From NCBI RefSeq assembly GCF_000219605.1, contig NC_015740.1:3968001-4032000 (forward strand): a stretch of DNA of 64,000 nt, read 5' to 3'. The position numbers and the translations under genes were made by a program. Numbering within the stretch: position 1 is the stretch's first letter; every line of letters starts with the position of its first letter. The stretch is from Stutzerimonas stutzeri (GTDB lineage Bacteria > Pseudomonadota > Gammaproteobacteria > Pseudomonadales > Pseudomonadaceae). This document shows, one piece after another, positions 1-10,184 of this stretch. The notes under the pieces were generated by a model that saw nothing but the letters and a program-made list of their open reading frames with translations, did no database searches and was not told the DNA's origin.

Positions 1-1
1 C

Positions 2-472
2 GGCATCGCCTATGTGCCGCAGGGGCGCGAGATCTTCGGCCGCCTGACCGTCGAGGAAAACCTGCTGATGGGCCTGTCCCGTTTCAGCGCCAGGGAAGCC
101 AAGGAAGTACCCCAGTTCATCTACGAGCTGTTCCCGGTTTTGCAGGAAATGAAGCACCGCCGCGGCGGCGACCTCTCCGGCGGCCAGCAACAGCAGCTCG
201 CCATCGGCCGAGCGCTGGCGAGCAAGCCGCGCCTGTTGATCCTCGATGAACCCACCGAAGGCATCCAGCCCTCGGTGATCAAGGAGATCGGCGCGGTGAT
301 CAAGAAGCTCGCGGCCCGCGGCGACATGGCGATCCTCCTGGTGGAGCAGTTCTACGACTTCGCCGCCGAACTGGCCGACCAGTACCTGGTGATGAGCCGC
401 GGCGAGATCATCCAGCAGGGCCGCGGCGAAAACATGGCCGCCGAGGGTGTGCAACGCCTGGTGGCGATCTAG
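2..472 (+). CDS. urtE: Urea ABC transporter ATP-binding protein UrtE, 3' part
   Basis: This is the last 156 residues of an ABC ATPase whose start lies before the window. The visible part has the signature motif LSGGQQQ, Walker B with LLILDEPTEGIQPS, and the ILLVEQ switch region usual in LivF/UrtE-type ATPases. The phrase TEGIQPS is typical of UrtE, one of the two ATPases of the high-affinity urea importer UrtABCDE, which acts at the inner membrane. The urease genes downstream support urea as the substrate. The Walker A motif is outside the window. A branched-chain amino acid LivF is the alternative but is less likely in this context. Confidence 0.9.
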   Translation, partial: GIAYVPQGREIFGRLTVEENLLMGLSRFSAREAKEVPQFIYELFPVLQEMKHRRGGDLSGGQQQQLAIGRALASKPRLLILDEPTEGIQPSVIKEIGAVIKKLAARGDMAILLVEQFYDFAAELADQYLVMSRGEIIQQGRGENMAAEGVQRLVAI

Positions 473-482
473 CCTTGCTGCA

Positions 483-500
483 GCGCCCCCACGGGGGCGC
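483..500 (+). terminator. GC-rich hairpin after urtE
   Basis: GCGCCCCC and GGGGGCGC form an 8-bp perfect inverted repeat just after the urtE stop. No T-run follows, so it may be a weak terminator or an mRNA 3'-end stabiliser rather than a classical intrinsic terminator. Confidence 0.5.
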
Positions 501-508
501 CTGATCGG

Positions 509-547
509 TGTCAATGTCCGGCTCTCCCGCCGGGCCGATGATTGACA
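509..547 (+). promoter_or_regulatory. Inverted repeat in leader of the P-type ATPase fusion gene
   Basis: TGTCAAT (509-515) and ATTGACA (541-547) are perfect inverted arms, and between them CCGGC and GCCGG can also pair. The structure ends about 28 bp before the start of the ATPase fusion gene, so it could be an operator or a leader RNA structure. Function is inferred only from position. Confidence 0.35.
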
Positions 548-575
548 GCGTTGGCGCCAGCAGGGGGTGCACGGC

Positions 576-3500
576 ATGCACGATGCGTTCGACTCTTCCG
601 CCCCGGCCGAACATGCCAGGCCGCTGATCTGGCTGTCCTGGCTGTTGGGCGCGGCCATGCTCGGCGTGCTGGTGGTCGGCGTCCTGCAGCTGGCCGACGC
701 CAGCCACTTCGCCCTGGTTCTCAGCCAGGCCGAGCCGGCCTGGCTGCTGGTCGCCATCGCGCTGCAGGGGTTGACTTACGTCGTCCAGGGTCAGCTGTAT
801 CGCCAGGTACTGACGGCCGCGGGCACGTCGCTGCCGTTGTGGGACGCCACCAAGCTCAGCCTGACCAAGCTGTTCATCGACCAGGCCCTGCCTTCCTCCG
901 GATTCAGCGGCGCGGTGGCGGTGGTCGCCCTGCTGCAGCGTCGCGGCATCGCTGTGTCTCAGGTTTCCAGCTGCTTCATCGTCAGCGTGTCGGCCTATTT
1001 CGTGGCCTACCTGCTGGCGCTCGGCGCCGCCCTCTTCATCGCGATCGACAGCGGCCATGGCAGTCTCGCCGTGATCGCCACCAGCGCAGCCTTCATGCTG
1101 TTCTGCGGCCTCATGGCGATCGCCGCACCGCTGATCGCCGGGCTGCCGCAGGGCGCCCTGGCCAGGCGCCTGCAACACGTGCGCTGGATGCAGCGCCTGC
1201 TGGCGATGGTGTTCGCGGCCGAGCCCCGGCTCACGCGCAATCCGCGCCTGCTGAGCTGGGCTAGCGGCTATTCCCTGCTGATCGTCCTGCTTGACGCCCT
1301 GACCCTCTGGGCGCTGCTTCACGCGGTCGGCCACGCGGCGCCCTTCGCCGGCATCTTCGCCAGCTTCATGCTGGCCAGCGTGTTGCGCAGTGTCGGCATC
1401 GTGCCGGGTGGGCTGGGTGCGTTCGAGGCCGCCGCGGTGGCGACCCTCAGCTGGGCCGGCGTGCCGCTGGCGGCCGGCCTGTCGGCAACGCTGCTGTTTC
1501 GCGTATTGAGCTTCTGGCTGCCGATGCTGCCCGGCTTCTGGCTCTCCCGGGACGCCTTGCGGGCCGGCGCCGCAGACCACCACGAGACTGTCACGCCGGA
1601 CTACTGGAGCCAGCCGCTGGATGAGCTCTACGCCAGCCTGAAGAGCGGGCCGAACGGGCTCGCCAGCGACGCTGCCGCCGCGCGACAGCCGTCGGTCAGG
1701 CGTACGTACCGGCCGAACCTGGCGCGGCAGGTCGGCGCCTCGCTGCTGCGCCAGCTGTCCAGCCCGCTGGTGCTGATCCTGTTGATCGGCGCGCTGGTGG
1801 CGCTGATCGCCCATGACTGGCTGGATGCCCTGATCGTGCTGGCCATCGTCATCGCCAGCGCGCTGGTCGGCAGCCTGCACGAGGTCCGCTCCAACCGCGC
1901 GATTGCGCGCCTGCGTGAACAGGTGGCCAGCCGCGCCGATGTCTGGCGCGACGGGCGCCTGCAGAGCCTGGCCGCGGATGAAGTGGTGCCCGGCGATATC
2001 GTCGAGCTCTCGGCAGGCAGCCTGATTCCGGCCGATGGCCGGCTGGTCGAGGCGCGCGACTGCTTCGTCAACCAGGCCCTGCTGACCGGCGAGACCTTTC
2101 CGGTGCAGAAGCAGGCGAGCCGGATCGCCAGCGACGCCGCCCTGTCGCAGCGCGACAACTGCCTGTTCCGCGGCACCTCGCTGCGCAGCGGCACGGCGCG
2201 CCTGCTGGCCGTGCGCTGCGGCCTGCATACCGAGCTCGGCCATATCGAGCGCTCGCTGGTGCTGCGCCCGCCGGAAACCGAGTTCGAGCGCGGCCTGCGC
2301 CAGTTCGGCGGTCTGCTGCTGCGGGTGATGCTGGTGATGGTCACGGCGGTGCTCGGGCTCAACCTGTTCCTCGACCGACCGCCGCTGGACACCCTGATGT
2401 TCGCCATCGCCCTGGCCGTCGGGCTGTCGCCGGAGCTGTTGCCGGCGATCCTCAGCGCGACCCTTTCGGCCGGCGCGCGACGCATGGCGGGGCGCGGCGT
2501 GATCGTGCGCCATCTCAACGCTATCGAGAATCTCGGCGCGATGGACACCCTCTGCACCGACAAGACCGGCACCCTGACCCGCGGCGTAGTGGCCTTCGAC
2601 GGGGCGCTGGACGCCGACGGCCAGCCCAGCACCACGGTGCTGCGCATGGCCTGGCTCAACGCGTCGCTGCAGACCGGCCTGCGCAACCCGCTGGACGAGG
2701 CGACCGGCGACTACGCCCGCGACAATGCGCCGGCCATGACTGGCGCCGACAAGCTCGATGAAATTCCCTACGACTTCGTCCGCAAGCGCCTGAGCGTGCT
2801 GCTGCGCGACGCTAACGAGCCCACGCCACGGCTGATCTGCAAGGGTGCGCTGGATAACGTGCTGCAGGTGTCGGCGTTCGTGCAACAGGGCGATGCCGTG
2901 CTGCCGTTGACCGCCGAGCGGCGTGAGGCGCTGGCGGCCCACTTCGCCGCCTGGAGCGCCGCCGGCTATCGGGTGCTCGGCCTTGCCTGGCGCTCCATGG
3001 AAGGCGAGCGCTGTACCGTCGATGATGAGCAGGCGCTGGTCTTCGCCGGCTTCCTGCTGTTCTTCGACCCACCCGAGCCCGGTGTGCGCGAGGAACTGGC
3101 CGCGCTGCGCGAGCTGGGCGTGGCGGTGAAGATCATCAGCGGCGACAACCGCCTGATCGCCCGGCAGGTGGCCGAGAGCGTCGGCATCGATGTCGAGCGC
3201 GTCATCACGGGCGCCGAGATCGGGCAGATGCGCGACGAGGCGCTGATCAACCTGGCGCCGCGGGTCAGCCTGTTCGCCGAGGTCGATCCCAACCAGAAGG
3301 AGCGCATCATCCGCGCGCTGCAGAAGACCGGCCACGTGGTGGGCTTTCTCGGCGACGGCATCAACGACGCGCCGGCACTGCATGCCGCGGACGTCGGCAT
3401 CTCGGTGGACAACGCGGTGGACGTGGCCAAGGAGGCGGCCGATTTCGTCCTGCTGCGCCACGAGCTGGGCCTGGTCCGTCAGGGCATCGACGAAGGCCGG

Positions 3501-4124
3501 CGTACCTTCGCCAACACGCTGAAGTACATCTACCTGACCACCAGCGCCAACTTCGGCAACATGATCAGCATGGCCGTGGCCTCGTTCTTCCTGCCCTTCC
3601 TGCCGCTGCTGGCCAAGCAGATCCTGCTCAACAACTTTCTCTCCGACATCCCGGCCATCGGCATCGCCGGTGACCGCGTCGATGCCGACTGGTCACGCAC
3701 GCCGCATCGCTGGGACATCGGCGAGGTGCGCCGCTTCATGATCCTGTTCGGCCTGATCAGCTCGGCCTTCGATCTGCTCACCTTCGGCGTGCTGCTGTAC
3801 CTGGTGGGCGAGCAACCGGAGCTGTTTCGCAGCGGCTGGTTCGTCGAATCGCTGATCACCGAACTCGCCATCATCTTTGTGGTGCGCACGCACAAGCCGT
3901 TCTACCGCAGCCGGCCGGGGCGCTTCCTGCTCGTCAGTTCACTGCTCATCGCGCTGCTGACCGTGCTGCTGCCCTACACGCCGGTGGGCGGCTGGTTCGC
4001 CCTGCAGCCACTGCCGGCCACGGTGCTCGGGGCGGTTCTGCTGATCACGCTGCTCTATGCGGCCTGTTCGGAATGGACCAAGCAGCGCTTCTTCGCCCGG
4101 CTCGGCGCATCCCGTCAGCCCTGA
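576..4124 (+). CDS. Flippase-like (LPG-synthase TM) domain fused to MgtA-type P-type ATPase
   Basis: A 1182-residue membrane protein with two parts. Residues 1 to about 340 are a multi-helix domain with the PGGLGAFE motif seen in the UPF0104/lysylphosphatidylglycerol-synthase membrane family. From about 345 to the end it is a P-type ATPase: TGE loop (LLTGETF), phosphorylation motif DKTGTLT with D662, hinge GDGINDAP (926-933), and an M4 motif GLSPELLP that matches MgtA-type Mg2+ importers (family IIIB). The C-terminal RRFMILFG and SGWFVESL segments are also MgtA-like. ATG at 576 is chosen because AGGGGG lies 8 nt upstream; GTG at 567 is the alternative. Ordinary MgtA is about 900 residues and lacks the first domain. 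Substrate and the role of the N-terminal half are not known. It separates urtE from ureD, but nothing in it links it to urea. Confidence 0.88.
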   Translation: MHDAFDSSAPAEHARPLIWLSWLLGAAMLGVLVVGVLQLADASHFALVLSQAEPAWLLVAIALQGLTYVVQGQLYRQVLTAAGTSLPLWDATKLSLTKLFIDQALPSSGFSGAVAVVALLQRRGIAVSQVSSCFIVSVSAYFVAYLLALGAALFIAIDSGHGSLAVIATSAAFMLFCGLMAIAAPLIAGLPQGALARRLQHVRWMQRLLAMVFAAEPRLTRNPRLLSWASGYSLLIVLLDALTLWALLHAVGHAAPFAGIFASFMLASVLRSVGIVPGGLGAFEAAAVATLSWAGVPLAAGLSATLLFRVLSFWLPMLPGFWLSRDALRAGAADHHETVTPDYWSQPLDELYASLKSGPNGLASDAAAARQPSVRRTYRPNLARQVGASLLRQLSSPLVLILLIGALVALIAHDWLDALIVLAIVIASALVGSLHEVRSNRAIARLREQVASRADVWRDGRLQSLAADEVVPGDIVELSAGSLIPADGRLVEARDCFVNQALLTGETFPVQKQASRIASDAALSQRDNCLFRGTSLRSGTARLLAVRCGLHTELGHIERSLVLRPPETEFERGLRQFGGLLLRVMLVMVTAVLGLNLFLDRPPLDTLMFAIALAVGLSPELLPAILSATLSAGARRMAGRGVIVRHLNAIENLGAMDTLCTDKTGTLTRGVVAFDGALDADGQPSTTVLRMAWLNASLQTGLRNPLDEATGDYARDNAPAMTGADKLDEIPYDFVRKRLSVLLRDANEPTPRLICKGALDNVLQVSAFVQQGDAVLPLTAERREALAAHFAAWSAAGYRVLGLAWRSMEGERCTVDDEQALVFAGFLLFFDPPEPGVREELAALRELGVAVKIISGDNRLIARQVAESVGIDVERVITGAEIGQMRDEALINLAPRVSLFAEVDPNQKERIIRALQKTGHVVGFLGDGINDAPALHAADVGISVDNAVDVAKEAADFVLLRHELGLVRQGIDEGRRTFANTLKYIYLTTSANFGNMISMAVASFFLPFLPLLAKQILLNNFLSDIPAIGIAGDRVDADWSRTPHRWDIGEVRRFMILFGLISSAFDLLTFGVLLYLVGEQPELFRSGWFVESLITELAIIFVVRTHKPFYRSRPGRFLLVSSLLIALLTVLLPYTPVGGWFALQPLPATVLGAVLLITLLYAACSEWTKQRFFARLGASRQP

Positions 4125-4181
4125 GCAAGAGCGCAGCAGGCGCACCACGAAAGGGCGTAGCGAACCGGGCGGCAGCAGATC

Positions 4182-4196
4182 GCACCGTAACGGTGC
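4182..4196. promoter_or_regulatory. NtrC-type binding site upstream of ureD
   Basis: GCACCGTAACGGTGC is a perfect 7-bp inverted repeat around one base. It fits the NtrC enhancer consensus GCAC-N7-GTGC. Its centre (4189) is 76 bp upstream of the GG of a sigma-54 promoter. The same 15 bases recur upstream of ureE with the same spacing. Confidence 0.75.
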
Positions 4197-4263
4197 ATAT
4201 CCCCACGGGTCTCGTCGTCGACGAGGCCTCACACGCCCCGAAGCTGCGCATACCGTTGGGTGG

Positions 4264-4279
4264 AGGCACGACTATTGCT
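4264..4279 (+). promoter_or_regulatory. Sigma-54 (-24/-12) promoter of ureD
   Basis: AGGCACGACTATTGCT matches the RpoN consensus TGGCACG-N4-TTGCW at all but the first position, with GG (4265-4266) and GC (4277-4278) exactly 10 bases apart. The predicted transcript start is near 4290, about 23 bp before the ureD ATG. It would make ureD and the following urease genes dependent on sigma-54 and NtrC, that is, on nitrogen limitation. Confidence 0.75.
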
Positions 4280-4312
4280 GTCTGCCCAGTCAACTACCAC
4301 CGGCAGCCGCGC

Positions 4313-5146
4313 ATGACCGTTCTGACTCACCCCTTCACCCCGCACTGGCAGGCCGAGCTCGAGCTCGGCTATACCCGCATCGGCGACGCGACGCGCCCGG
4401 TGCTGCGCCGCCATAGCGGACCGCTACGGGTGCAGAAGCATCTGTATCCCGAAGGGTCGGAAGTCTGCCAGCACATCATCGTCCACCCCCCGGGCGGCAT
4501 CGCCGGCGGGGATCGGCTGGACATCAGCGTCACGCTCGGCCCCGGCGCCTGGGCGCAGCTGACCAGCCCTGGTGCAGCCAAGTGGTATCGCGCCGCCAGC
4601 CCGGCCTTTCAGGACCTGCAACTGCGCGTCGAAGCCGGTGCCACGCTGGAATGGCTGCCGCAGGAGACCATCGTCTATTCCGCGGCTCAGGCCGAGCTGA
4701 ACACTCGCATCGAGCTGCACGGCGACGCCCGGCTGTTCTACTGGGACATCGTCGCCCTCGGCCGGCCGGCGGCAGGCGAGCGCTTCGACGCCGGGCATTT
4801 CCAGGCGCGCCTGGATATCCGTCGCGACGACCGGCTGATCTGGCACGAGCGCCAGCGCATCGCCGGCGCCGATGCGTTGCTCGACTCACCGATAGGCCTC
4901 GACGGGCGTTCGGTGTTCGCGACCCTCATCGCCAGCGGCGAGCTCGACGCGGACCTGCTGGAACGCTGCCGTGAACTGCCCAGCCGCGTGCGCGGTGACC
5001 TGACGCAACTGCCGGGGCTCATCGTGGCGCGCTGTCTGGCCGACGAGGCGCTGCACGCCCGTGCCTGGCTGATCGACCTGTGGCGGCTGTTGCGCCCCGC
5101 ACTGCTGGGCCGCGAAGCGGTACCGCCGCGAATCTGGAGTACCTGA
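4313..5146 (+). CDS. ureD: Urease accessory protein UreD
   Basis: A 277-residue UreD/UreH-family protein, the scaffold that binds apo-urease and recruits UreF and UreG during nickel insertion. Family features include HHIIHP-like text ([15 protein letters not shown]), [11 protein letters not shown], and the WLPQETIVY segment. The reading frame stays open about 240 bp further upstream, but that part contains the sigma-54 promoter and has no UreD similarity, so ATG at 4313 (start MTVLTHPF) is preferred. It is the first gene of the structural urease block, and 140 bp separate it from ureA. Confidence 0.93.
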   Translation: MTVLTHPFTPHWQAELELGYTRIGDATRPVLRRHSGPLRVQKHLYPEGSEVCQHIIVHPPGGIAGGDRLDISVTLGPGAWAQLTSPGAAKWYRAASPAFQDLQLRVEAGATLEWLPQETIVYSAAQAELNTRIELHGDARLFYWDIVALGRPAAGERFDAGHFQARLDIRRDDRLIWHERQRIAGADALLDSPIGLDGRSVFATLIASGELDADLLERCRELPSRVRGDLTQLPGLIVARCLADEALHARAWLIDLWRLLRPALLGREAVPPRIWST

Positions 5147-5243
5147 ATGATCGGTGGGCACGGCTGCGCCGCTGCCCTCCCTACGCCGGCGCGCCTGCGT
5201 GCACGTCGCCCTGAACAACGCTGCGTGGTCTCGACCACCGGCC

Positions 5244-5275
5244 GGTGGATACGAAGAGCGACATCCACCCTACGA
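5244..5275. repeat. Short palindromic repeat between ureD and ureA
   Basis: GGTGGAT (5244-5250) and ATCCACC (5263-5269) form a hairpin followed by CTACG. It is a degenerate relative of the GTAGGGTGG...CCACCCTAC element found between ureB and ureC. It probably represents a REP-like intergenic repeat. Confidence 0.5.
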
Positions 5276-5286
5276 CTGGAGCGGTT

Positions 5287-5589
5287 ATGGATCTGTCACC
5301 AAGAGAGAAGGACAAGCTGCTGATCTTCACCGCCGGCCTGGTGGCCGAGCGCCGGCTGGCCCGCGGTGTGAAGCTCAACTACCCGGAGGCCATGGCCTAC
5401 ATCTCCGCCGCGCTGCTCGAAGGCGCGCGCGACGGCCAGACGGTCGCCGAGCTGATGCACTACGGCACCACCCTGCTCAGCCGCGAGCAGGTGATGGAAG
5501 GCGTGCCCGAGATGATTCCGGAAATCCAGGTCGAGGCGACCTTCCCGGACGGCACCAAGCTGGTCACGGTGCATCAACCAATCGCCTGA
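5287..5589 (+). CDS. ureA: Urease gamma subunit
   Basis: A 100-residue protein beginning [12 protein letters not shown] and containing [19 protein letters not shown] and the [18 protein letters not shown] end, all typical of UreA. It forms the (alpha-beta-gamma)3 urease trimer in the cytoplasm with UreB and UreC, which hydrolyses urea to ammonia and carbamate. ATG at 5287 has GGAGCG just upstream; the frame opens 14 codons earlier but those have no family similarity. Length equals the usual 100 residues. Confidence 0.97.
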   Translation: MDLSPREKDKLLIFTAGLVAERRLARGVKLNYPEAMAYISAALLEGARDGQTVAELMHYGTTLLSREQVMEGVPEMIPEIQVEATFPDGTKLVTVHQPIA

Positions 5590-5645
5590 AATATCGGTCA
5601 ATGTCTACTGCCCACGACCTTGAACCGTTCTTGAAGGAAACCAAC

Positions 5646-6155
5646 GTGCAGATACGCGACGCCCTGGACACCGACCTCGCAGGCATCCTGCGGATCTACA
5701 ACGATGCCGTGCAGAACAGCACGGCAATCTGGAACGACCGGATCGTCGACCTCGACAACCGCCGCGCCTGGCTGGCCGAACGCCACGATCAGGGTTACCC
5801 GGTGCTGGTGGCCATCGACGAGCTGGGCCGCGTGGCCGGCTATGCCTCCTTCGGCCCCTGGCGCCCCCACGACGGCTTTCGTCATACCGTGGAGAACTCG
5901 GTCTACGTCAGCCCCGACCATCGCGGCAGCGGCATCGGCCGCAGCCTGATGAAGGCACTGATCGAGCGCGCCCGCATGCTCGACAAGCATGTGATGGTTG
6001 CCTTCATCGAAAGCGAGAACCGCGCCTCGGTGCATATGCACCAGCAACTGGGCTTCATCCATGTCGGCCAGATGCGCCAGGTCGGCTGCAAGTTCGGCCG
6101 CTGGCTGGACCTGACCATGATGCAACTGACCCTGAACAGGACATCGAAACCATGA
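5646..6155 (+). CDS. GNAT acetyltransferase, phosphinothricin/methionine sulfone type
   Basis: A 169-residue GNAT protein starting [11 protein letters not shown], with the acetyl-CoA loop [14 protein letters not shown] and the late [15 protein letters not shown] segment found in phosphinothricin/methionine-sulfoximine N-acetyltransferases. GTG at 5646 follows AAGGAAA at good spacing; an ATG at 5601 in the same frame has no Shine-Dalgarno. It lies between ureA and ureB, and its stop overlaps the ureB start by 4 bp, so it is translated with urease. The same placement is known in P. aeruginosa (PA4866). It likely detoxifies glutamine-synthetase inhibitors or related amino acid analogues; it is not a urease subunit. 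Confidence 0.9.
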   Translation: MQIRDALDTDLAGILRIYNDAVQNSTAIWNDRIVDLDNRRAWLAERHDQGYPVLVAIDELGRVAGYASFGPWRPHDGFRHTVENSVYVSPDHRGSGIGRSLMKALIERARMLDKHVMVAFIESENRASVHMHQQLGFIHVGQMRQVGCKFGRWLDLTMMQLTLNRTSKP

Positions 6156-6457
6156 TTCCCGGCGAATACCAGATCCAGGACGGCGACATCGAGCTCAACG
6201 CCGGCCGCCGCACCCTGACCCTCTGCGTGGCCAACAGCGGCGACCGACCGATTCAGGTCGGTTCGCACTACCACTTCTTCGAAACCAACGACGCGCTCAC
6301 CTTCGATCGCACCGCCTCGCGCGGCATGCGCCTGAACATCCCGGCCGGCACCGCGGTGCGCTTCGAACCGGGCCAGAGCCGCGAGGTGGAGCTGGTCGAG
6401 CTGGCCGGCGAGCGCCGGGTGTTCGGCTTTGCCGGGCGGGTAATGGGCGCGCTCTAG
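6152..6457 (+). CDS. ureB: Urease beta subunit
   Basis: A 101-residue UreB: MIPGEYQI at the start, [11 protein letters not shown] and [16 protein letters not shown] in the middle, and a GFAGRVMG end. It packs against UreC in the urease trimer. It starts inside the stop of the acetyltransferase gene (ATGA overlap), indicating translational coupling. 120 bp with a palindromic repeat separate it from ureC. Confidence 0.97.
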   Translation: MIPGEYQIQDGDIELNAGRRTLTLCVANSGDRPIQVGSHYHFFETNDALTFDRTASRGMRLNIPAGTAVRFEPGQSREVELVELAGERRVFGFAGRVMGAL

Positions 6458-6485
6458 GGCACAGCCGCAAGCGACAAGCAAGCTT

Positions 6486-6561
6486 CGTAGGGTGGAAAAC
6501 GCCGAAGGCTTTTCCACCACCCAGATTGCCGGTGGACAAGCTTCGCGTTGTCCACCCTACG
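6486..6561. repeat. Compound palindromic repeat between ureB and ureC
   Basis: Outer arms CGTAGGGTGGA (6486-6496) and TCCACCCTACG (6551-6561) are perfect inverted repeats. Inside are two more hairpins: GGTGGAAAA with TTTTCCACC (6491-6518) and GGTGGACAA with TTGTCCACC (6531-6556). The layout of two adjacent hairpins is that of REP/BIME-type mobile palindromes. It may attenuate or stabilise the ureB-ureC mRNA. Confidence 0.7.
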
Positions 6562-6577
6562 GACAGGATGAGATGCA

Positions 6578-8278
<1,701 letters not shown>

Positions 8279-8321
8279 TCTTCACGGAAAGCGCGGCAGC
8301 CGACAGGCCGCAGCGCCAACG

Positions 8322-8355
8322 AAAAGCCCAGGCTTATCCGCAAGCCTGGGCTTTT
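8322..8355 (+). terminator. Intrinsic terminator after ureC
   Basis: AAAAGCCCAGGCTT and AAGCCTGGGCTTTT form a 14-bp perfect stem with a 6-base loop ending in a T-run. It closes the ureDABC transcription unit. Confidence 0.85.
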
Positions 8356-8390
8356 CATATCCGTGCCCCCGCTCCCGGCCGACACTGATG

Positions 8391-8405
8391 GCACCACCTT
8401 GGTGC
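8391..8405. promoter_or_regulatory. NtrC-type binding site upstream of NCS1 permease gene
   Basis: GCACCACCTTGGTGC has perfect 6-bp arms (GCACCA/TGGTGC) around three bases, a full match to the NtrC consensus. It lies about 200 bp upstream of a weaker -24/-12-like sequence. Between ureC and the permease this and the two sites below are the only signals seen in the 367-bp gap besides the terminator. Confidence 0.65.
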
Positions 8406-8487
8406 GCTACATCTTTTGATGTGCATACCCGCGATGCTTCCGCAAAGTCGACGGCAATGAATTTCTGATCTGAAATTCGCATCAATC

Positions 8488-8497
8488 TTGTATACAA
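8488..8497. promoter_or_regulatory. TTGTATACAA palindrome, candidate GntR-family operator
   Basis: TTGTATACAA is a perfect 10-bp palindrome in an AT-rich part of an otherwise GC-rich gap, and a half-like GCATACAAAA recurs at 8608-8617. Such TTGTATACAA boxes are typical GntR-family operators. No GntR gene is adjacent, so the regulator would be elsewhere. Confidence 0.45.
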
Positions 8498-8594
8498 ATT
8501 TTCCTGCACGATGCCTCGGAGCGCCTAGACTCGAGGCATCGGGCGCAACCGCCTCAGTGATCGTCGCCTGATAATTCGCGAGCTCTGTCGTACG

Positions 8595-8610
8595 CGGAAC
8601 AAGAACTGCA
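8595..8610 (+). promoter_or_regulatory. Possible sigma-54 promoter of NCS1 permease
   Basis: GG (8596-8597) and GC (8608-8609) are 10 bases apart and the -12 part reads TGCA, but several other consensus bases are missing. It sits about 25 bp from a plausible transcript start and 36 bp from the ATG. The NtrC-type site upstream raises its plausibility. Confidence 0.4.
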
Positions 8611-8645
8611 TACAAAAATCCACAGTCTTGCTCAGAGCGCATCCC

Positions 8646-10118
8646 ATGAATCACGACGACTTTCAGATCAAGCAGATCGACCCCAGTCTCTATAACGCGG
8701 ATCTCGCGCCGCTCCCCCCGGCTGAACGCAAATGGGGCTGGTTCGAGATCTTCAACGTGTGGTCCAACGACATACAGAGTCTGTTCGGCTACACGCTGGC
8801 CGCCACGCTTTTCATCAGCTACGGGCTCAATGGCTGGGCGGTTCTGACGGGTATCGTCCTGGCCGGCTTTATCGTGATGGGGCTGGTGCACCTCACCGGA
8901 AAACCGAGTGTGAAGTACGGCATTCCGTTCCCCGTCATGGCGCGGGCGAGCATGGGCGTACGCGGCGCTAACTTCCCGGCGGTCGTCCGCGGCATCGTCG
9001 CGATCTTCTGGTATGGCGTGCAGACCTACTTTGCTTCGACTGCCGTTGCGCTGCTGCTCCGGGCCTTCATGGGCACCGATCCACAGGCGGCGACACTGCT
9101 CGGCCTGACTGCCATCGACTGGGCCGCCTACGTGATGGTCTGCGTGTTTCAGGTAGCGCTGTTCGTTCGCGGCGTCGACTGGGTAACGCGCTTTCTCAAC
9201 TGGGCCGGCCCGCTAGTCTACCTGGTGATGATCGTGCTGATGATCGCCATCTGGTATCAGGCCGGCCCGAGCCTGCTGGGCGCCCTTGGCGACATCTTCA
9301 GCGGCAGCGGCGAACATGCCGGCGGTCCGATTGCAGCATTCGCGGCAGTGGTCGGCACCATGGTCGCCTACTTCGCCGCGGTGGTAATCAATTACGGCGA
9401 TTTCGCCCGCTTCGTGAAAGATGAGCGGCAGATGCGCATCGGTAATTTCTTCGGCCTGCCTGTGAGCCTGGCGGTTTTCTCGATGATCGCGCTGGTGATC
9501 ACCGCCGGCACCGTGGTCGTATTCGGAGAGACGCTGACCAACCCGACCGACATCGTGGCACGCATCGACAATGTCACCCTGACGGTGGTCGCCGCGATCA
9601 CCTTCTTCGCCGCTACGGTGGGCATCAACCTGGTCGCCAACTTCATCCCTCCGGCCTACGACATCGCCAACCTGGCCCCCGCCAGGATCAGCGCCCGGAC
9701 CGGTGGCTTCATCACTGCCGCCATCGCCTTTTTCATCGGCGCGCTGTGGGTGGCCTTCATCAGCGAAGTGGGCATCGCCGCCTTTGTCGATACGCTGGGC
9801 GCGGCGCTGGCGCCGCTGTACGGCATCATCGTGGCGGACTACTACCTGGTCCGGCGTCAGCGTCTGGATGTACAGCAGCTGTTCTGCGCCGAACGTACCG
9901 GCATCTACCACTTCAACGCTGGCTGGAACCGCAAGGCAATGATCGCGTTCGGTGTGAGTGCCGTGTTCTCCGTGGCCTCGGTATGGACGCCCGGACTGGA
10001 GAGCCTGTCCGGTTTCGCCTGGCTGCTGGGCGCACTGTTTGGCGGGACGCTGCACTATGTGCTGATGCGCAGGCAGCCCCTTCTTGTCACCCCGGTACAA
10101 CCCGCGCCGCTGGGGTGA
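8646..10118 (+). CDS. NCS1-family nucleobase/hydantoin/allantoin permease
   Basis: A 490-residue, roughly 12-helix permease of the nucleobase-cation-symport-1 family. The N-terminal DPSLYNADLAP, the NVWSNDIQSLFGY segment of helix 1, and WYGVQTYFAS in helix 3 match NCS1 members such as Mhp1, in which the corresponding W and Q contact the substrate. Exact substrate cannot be read from sequence; hydantoin, allantoin, uracil or cytosine are possible. Location between two urease blocks and an NtrC-type site favour a nitrogen source, perhaps one degraded to urea. ATG at 8646 is preferred over an upstream in-frame codon because MNHDDFQIKQ begins the family-like part. Confidence 0.88.
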   Translation: MNHDDFQIKQIDPSLYNADLAPLPPAERKWGWFEIFNVWSNDIQSLFGYTLAATLFISYGLNGWAVLTGIVLAGFIVMGLVHLTGKPSVKYGIPFPVMARASMGVRGANFPAVVRGIVAIFWYGVQTYFASTAVALLLRAFMGTDPQAATLLGLTAIDWAAYVMVCVFQVALFVRGVDWVTRFLNWAGPLVYLVMIVLMIAIWYQAGPSLLGALGDIFSGSGEHAGGPIAAFAAVVGTMVAYFAAVVINYGDFARFVKDERQMRIGNFFGLPVSLAVFSMIALVITAGTVVVFGETLTNPTDIVARIDNVTLTVVAAITFFAATVGINLVANFIPPAYDIANLAPARISARTGGFITAAIAFFIGALWVAFISEVGIAAFVDTLGAALAPLYGIIVADYYLVRRQRLDVQQLFCAERTGIYHFNAGWNRKAMIAFGVSAVFSVASVWTPGLESLSGFAWLLGALFGGTLHYVLMRRQPLLVTPVQPAPLG

Positions 10119-10134
10119 GCGTCGCTGCAAACGA

Positions 10135-10165
10135 GGCCGGGCATGCTAGAGTGTCCGGCCTTTTT
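10135..10165 (+). terminator. Intrinsic terminator after NCS1 permease
   Basis: GGCCGGGCA pairs with TGTCCGGCC (one G-T) and is followed by TTTTT. It lies between the permease and the histidine kinase gene, so the kinase may need its own promoter or read-through. Confidence 0.8.
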
Positions 10166-10184
10166 CATCGCTCAGGGCCTTGCG

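Noticed and set aside
408..3461. Very long open frame opposite the P-type ATPase fusion gene
   Set aside because: Glutamine/arginine/alanine-rich text without any motif, exactly opposite a gene with all P-type ATPase motifs; a product of high GC.
4073..4312. Upstream extension of ureD
   Set aside because: No UreD similarity and it contains the NtrC-type site and the sigma-54 promoter, whose transcript starts near 4290.
8616..8636. TTGCT at 8628-8632 as an alternative -12 box for the NCS1 permease
   Set aside because: The bases 12 positions upstream of its GC are AT, not GG, so it does not fit a sigma-54 promoter.
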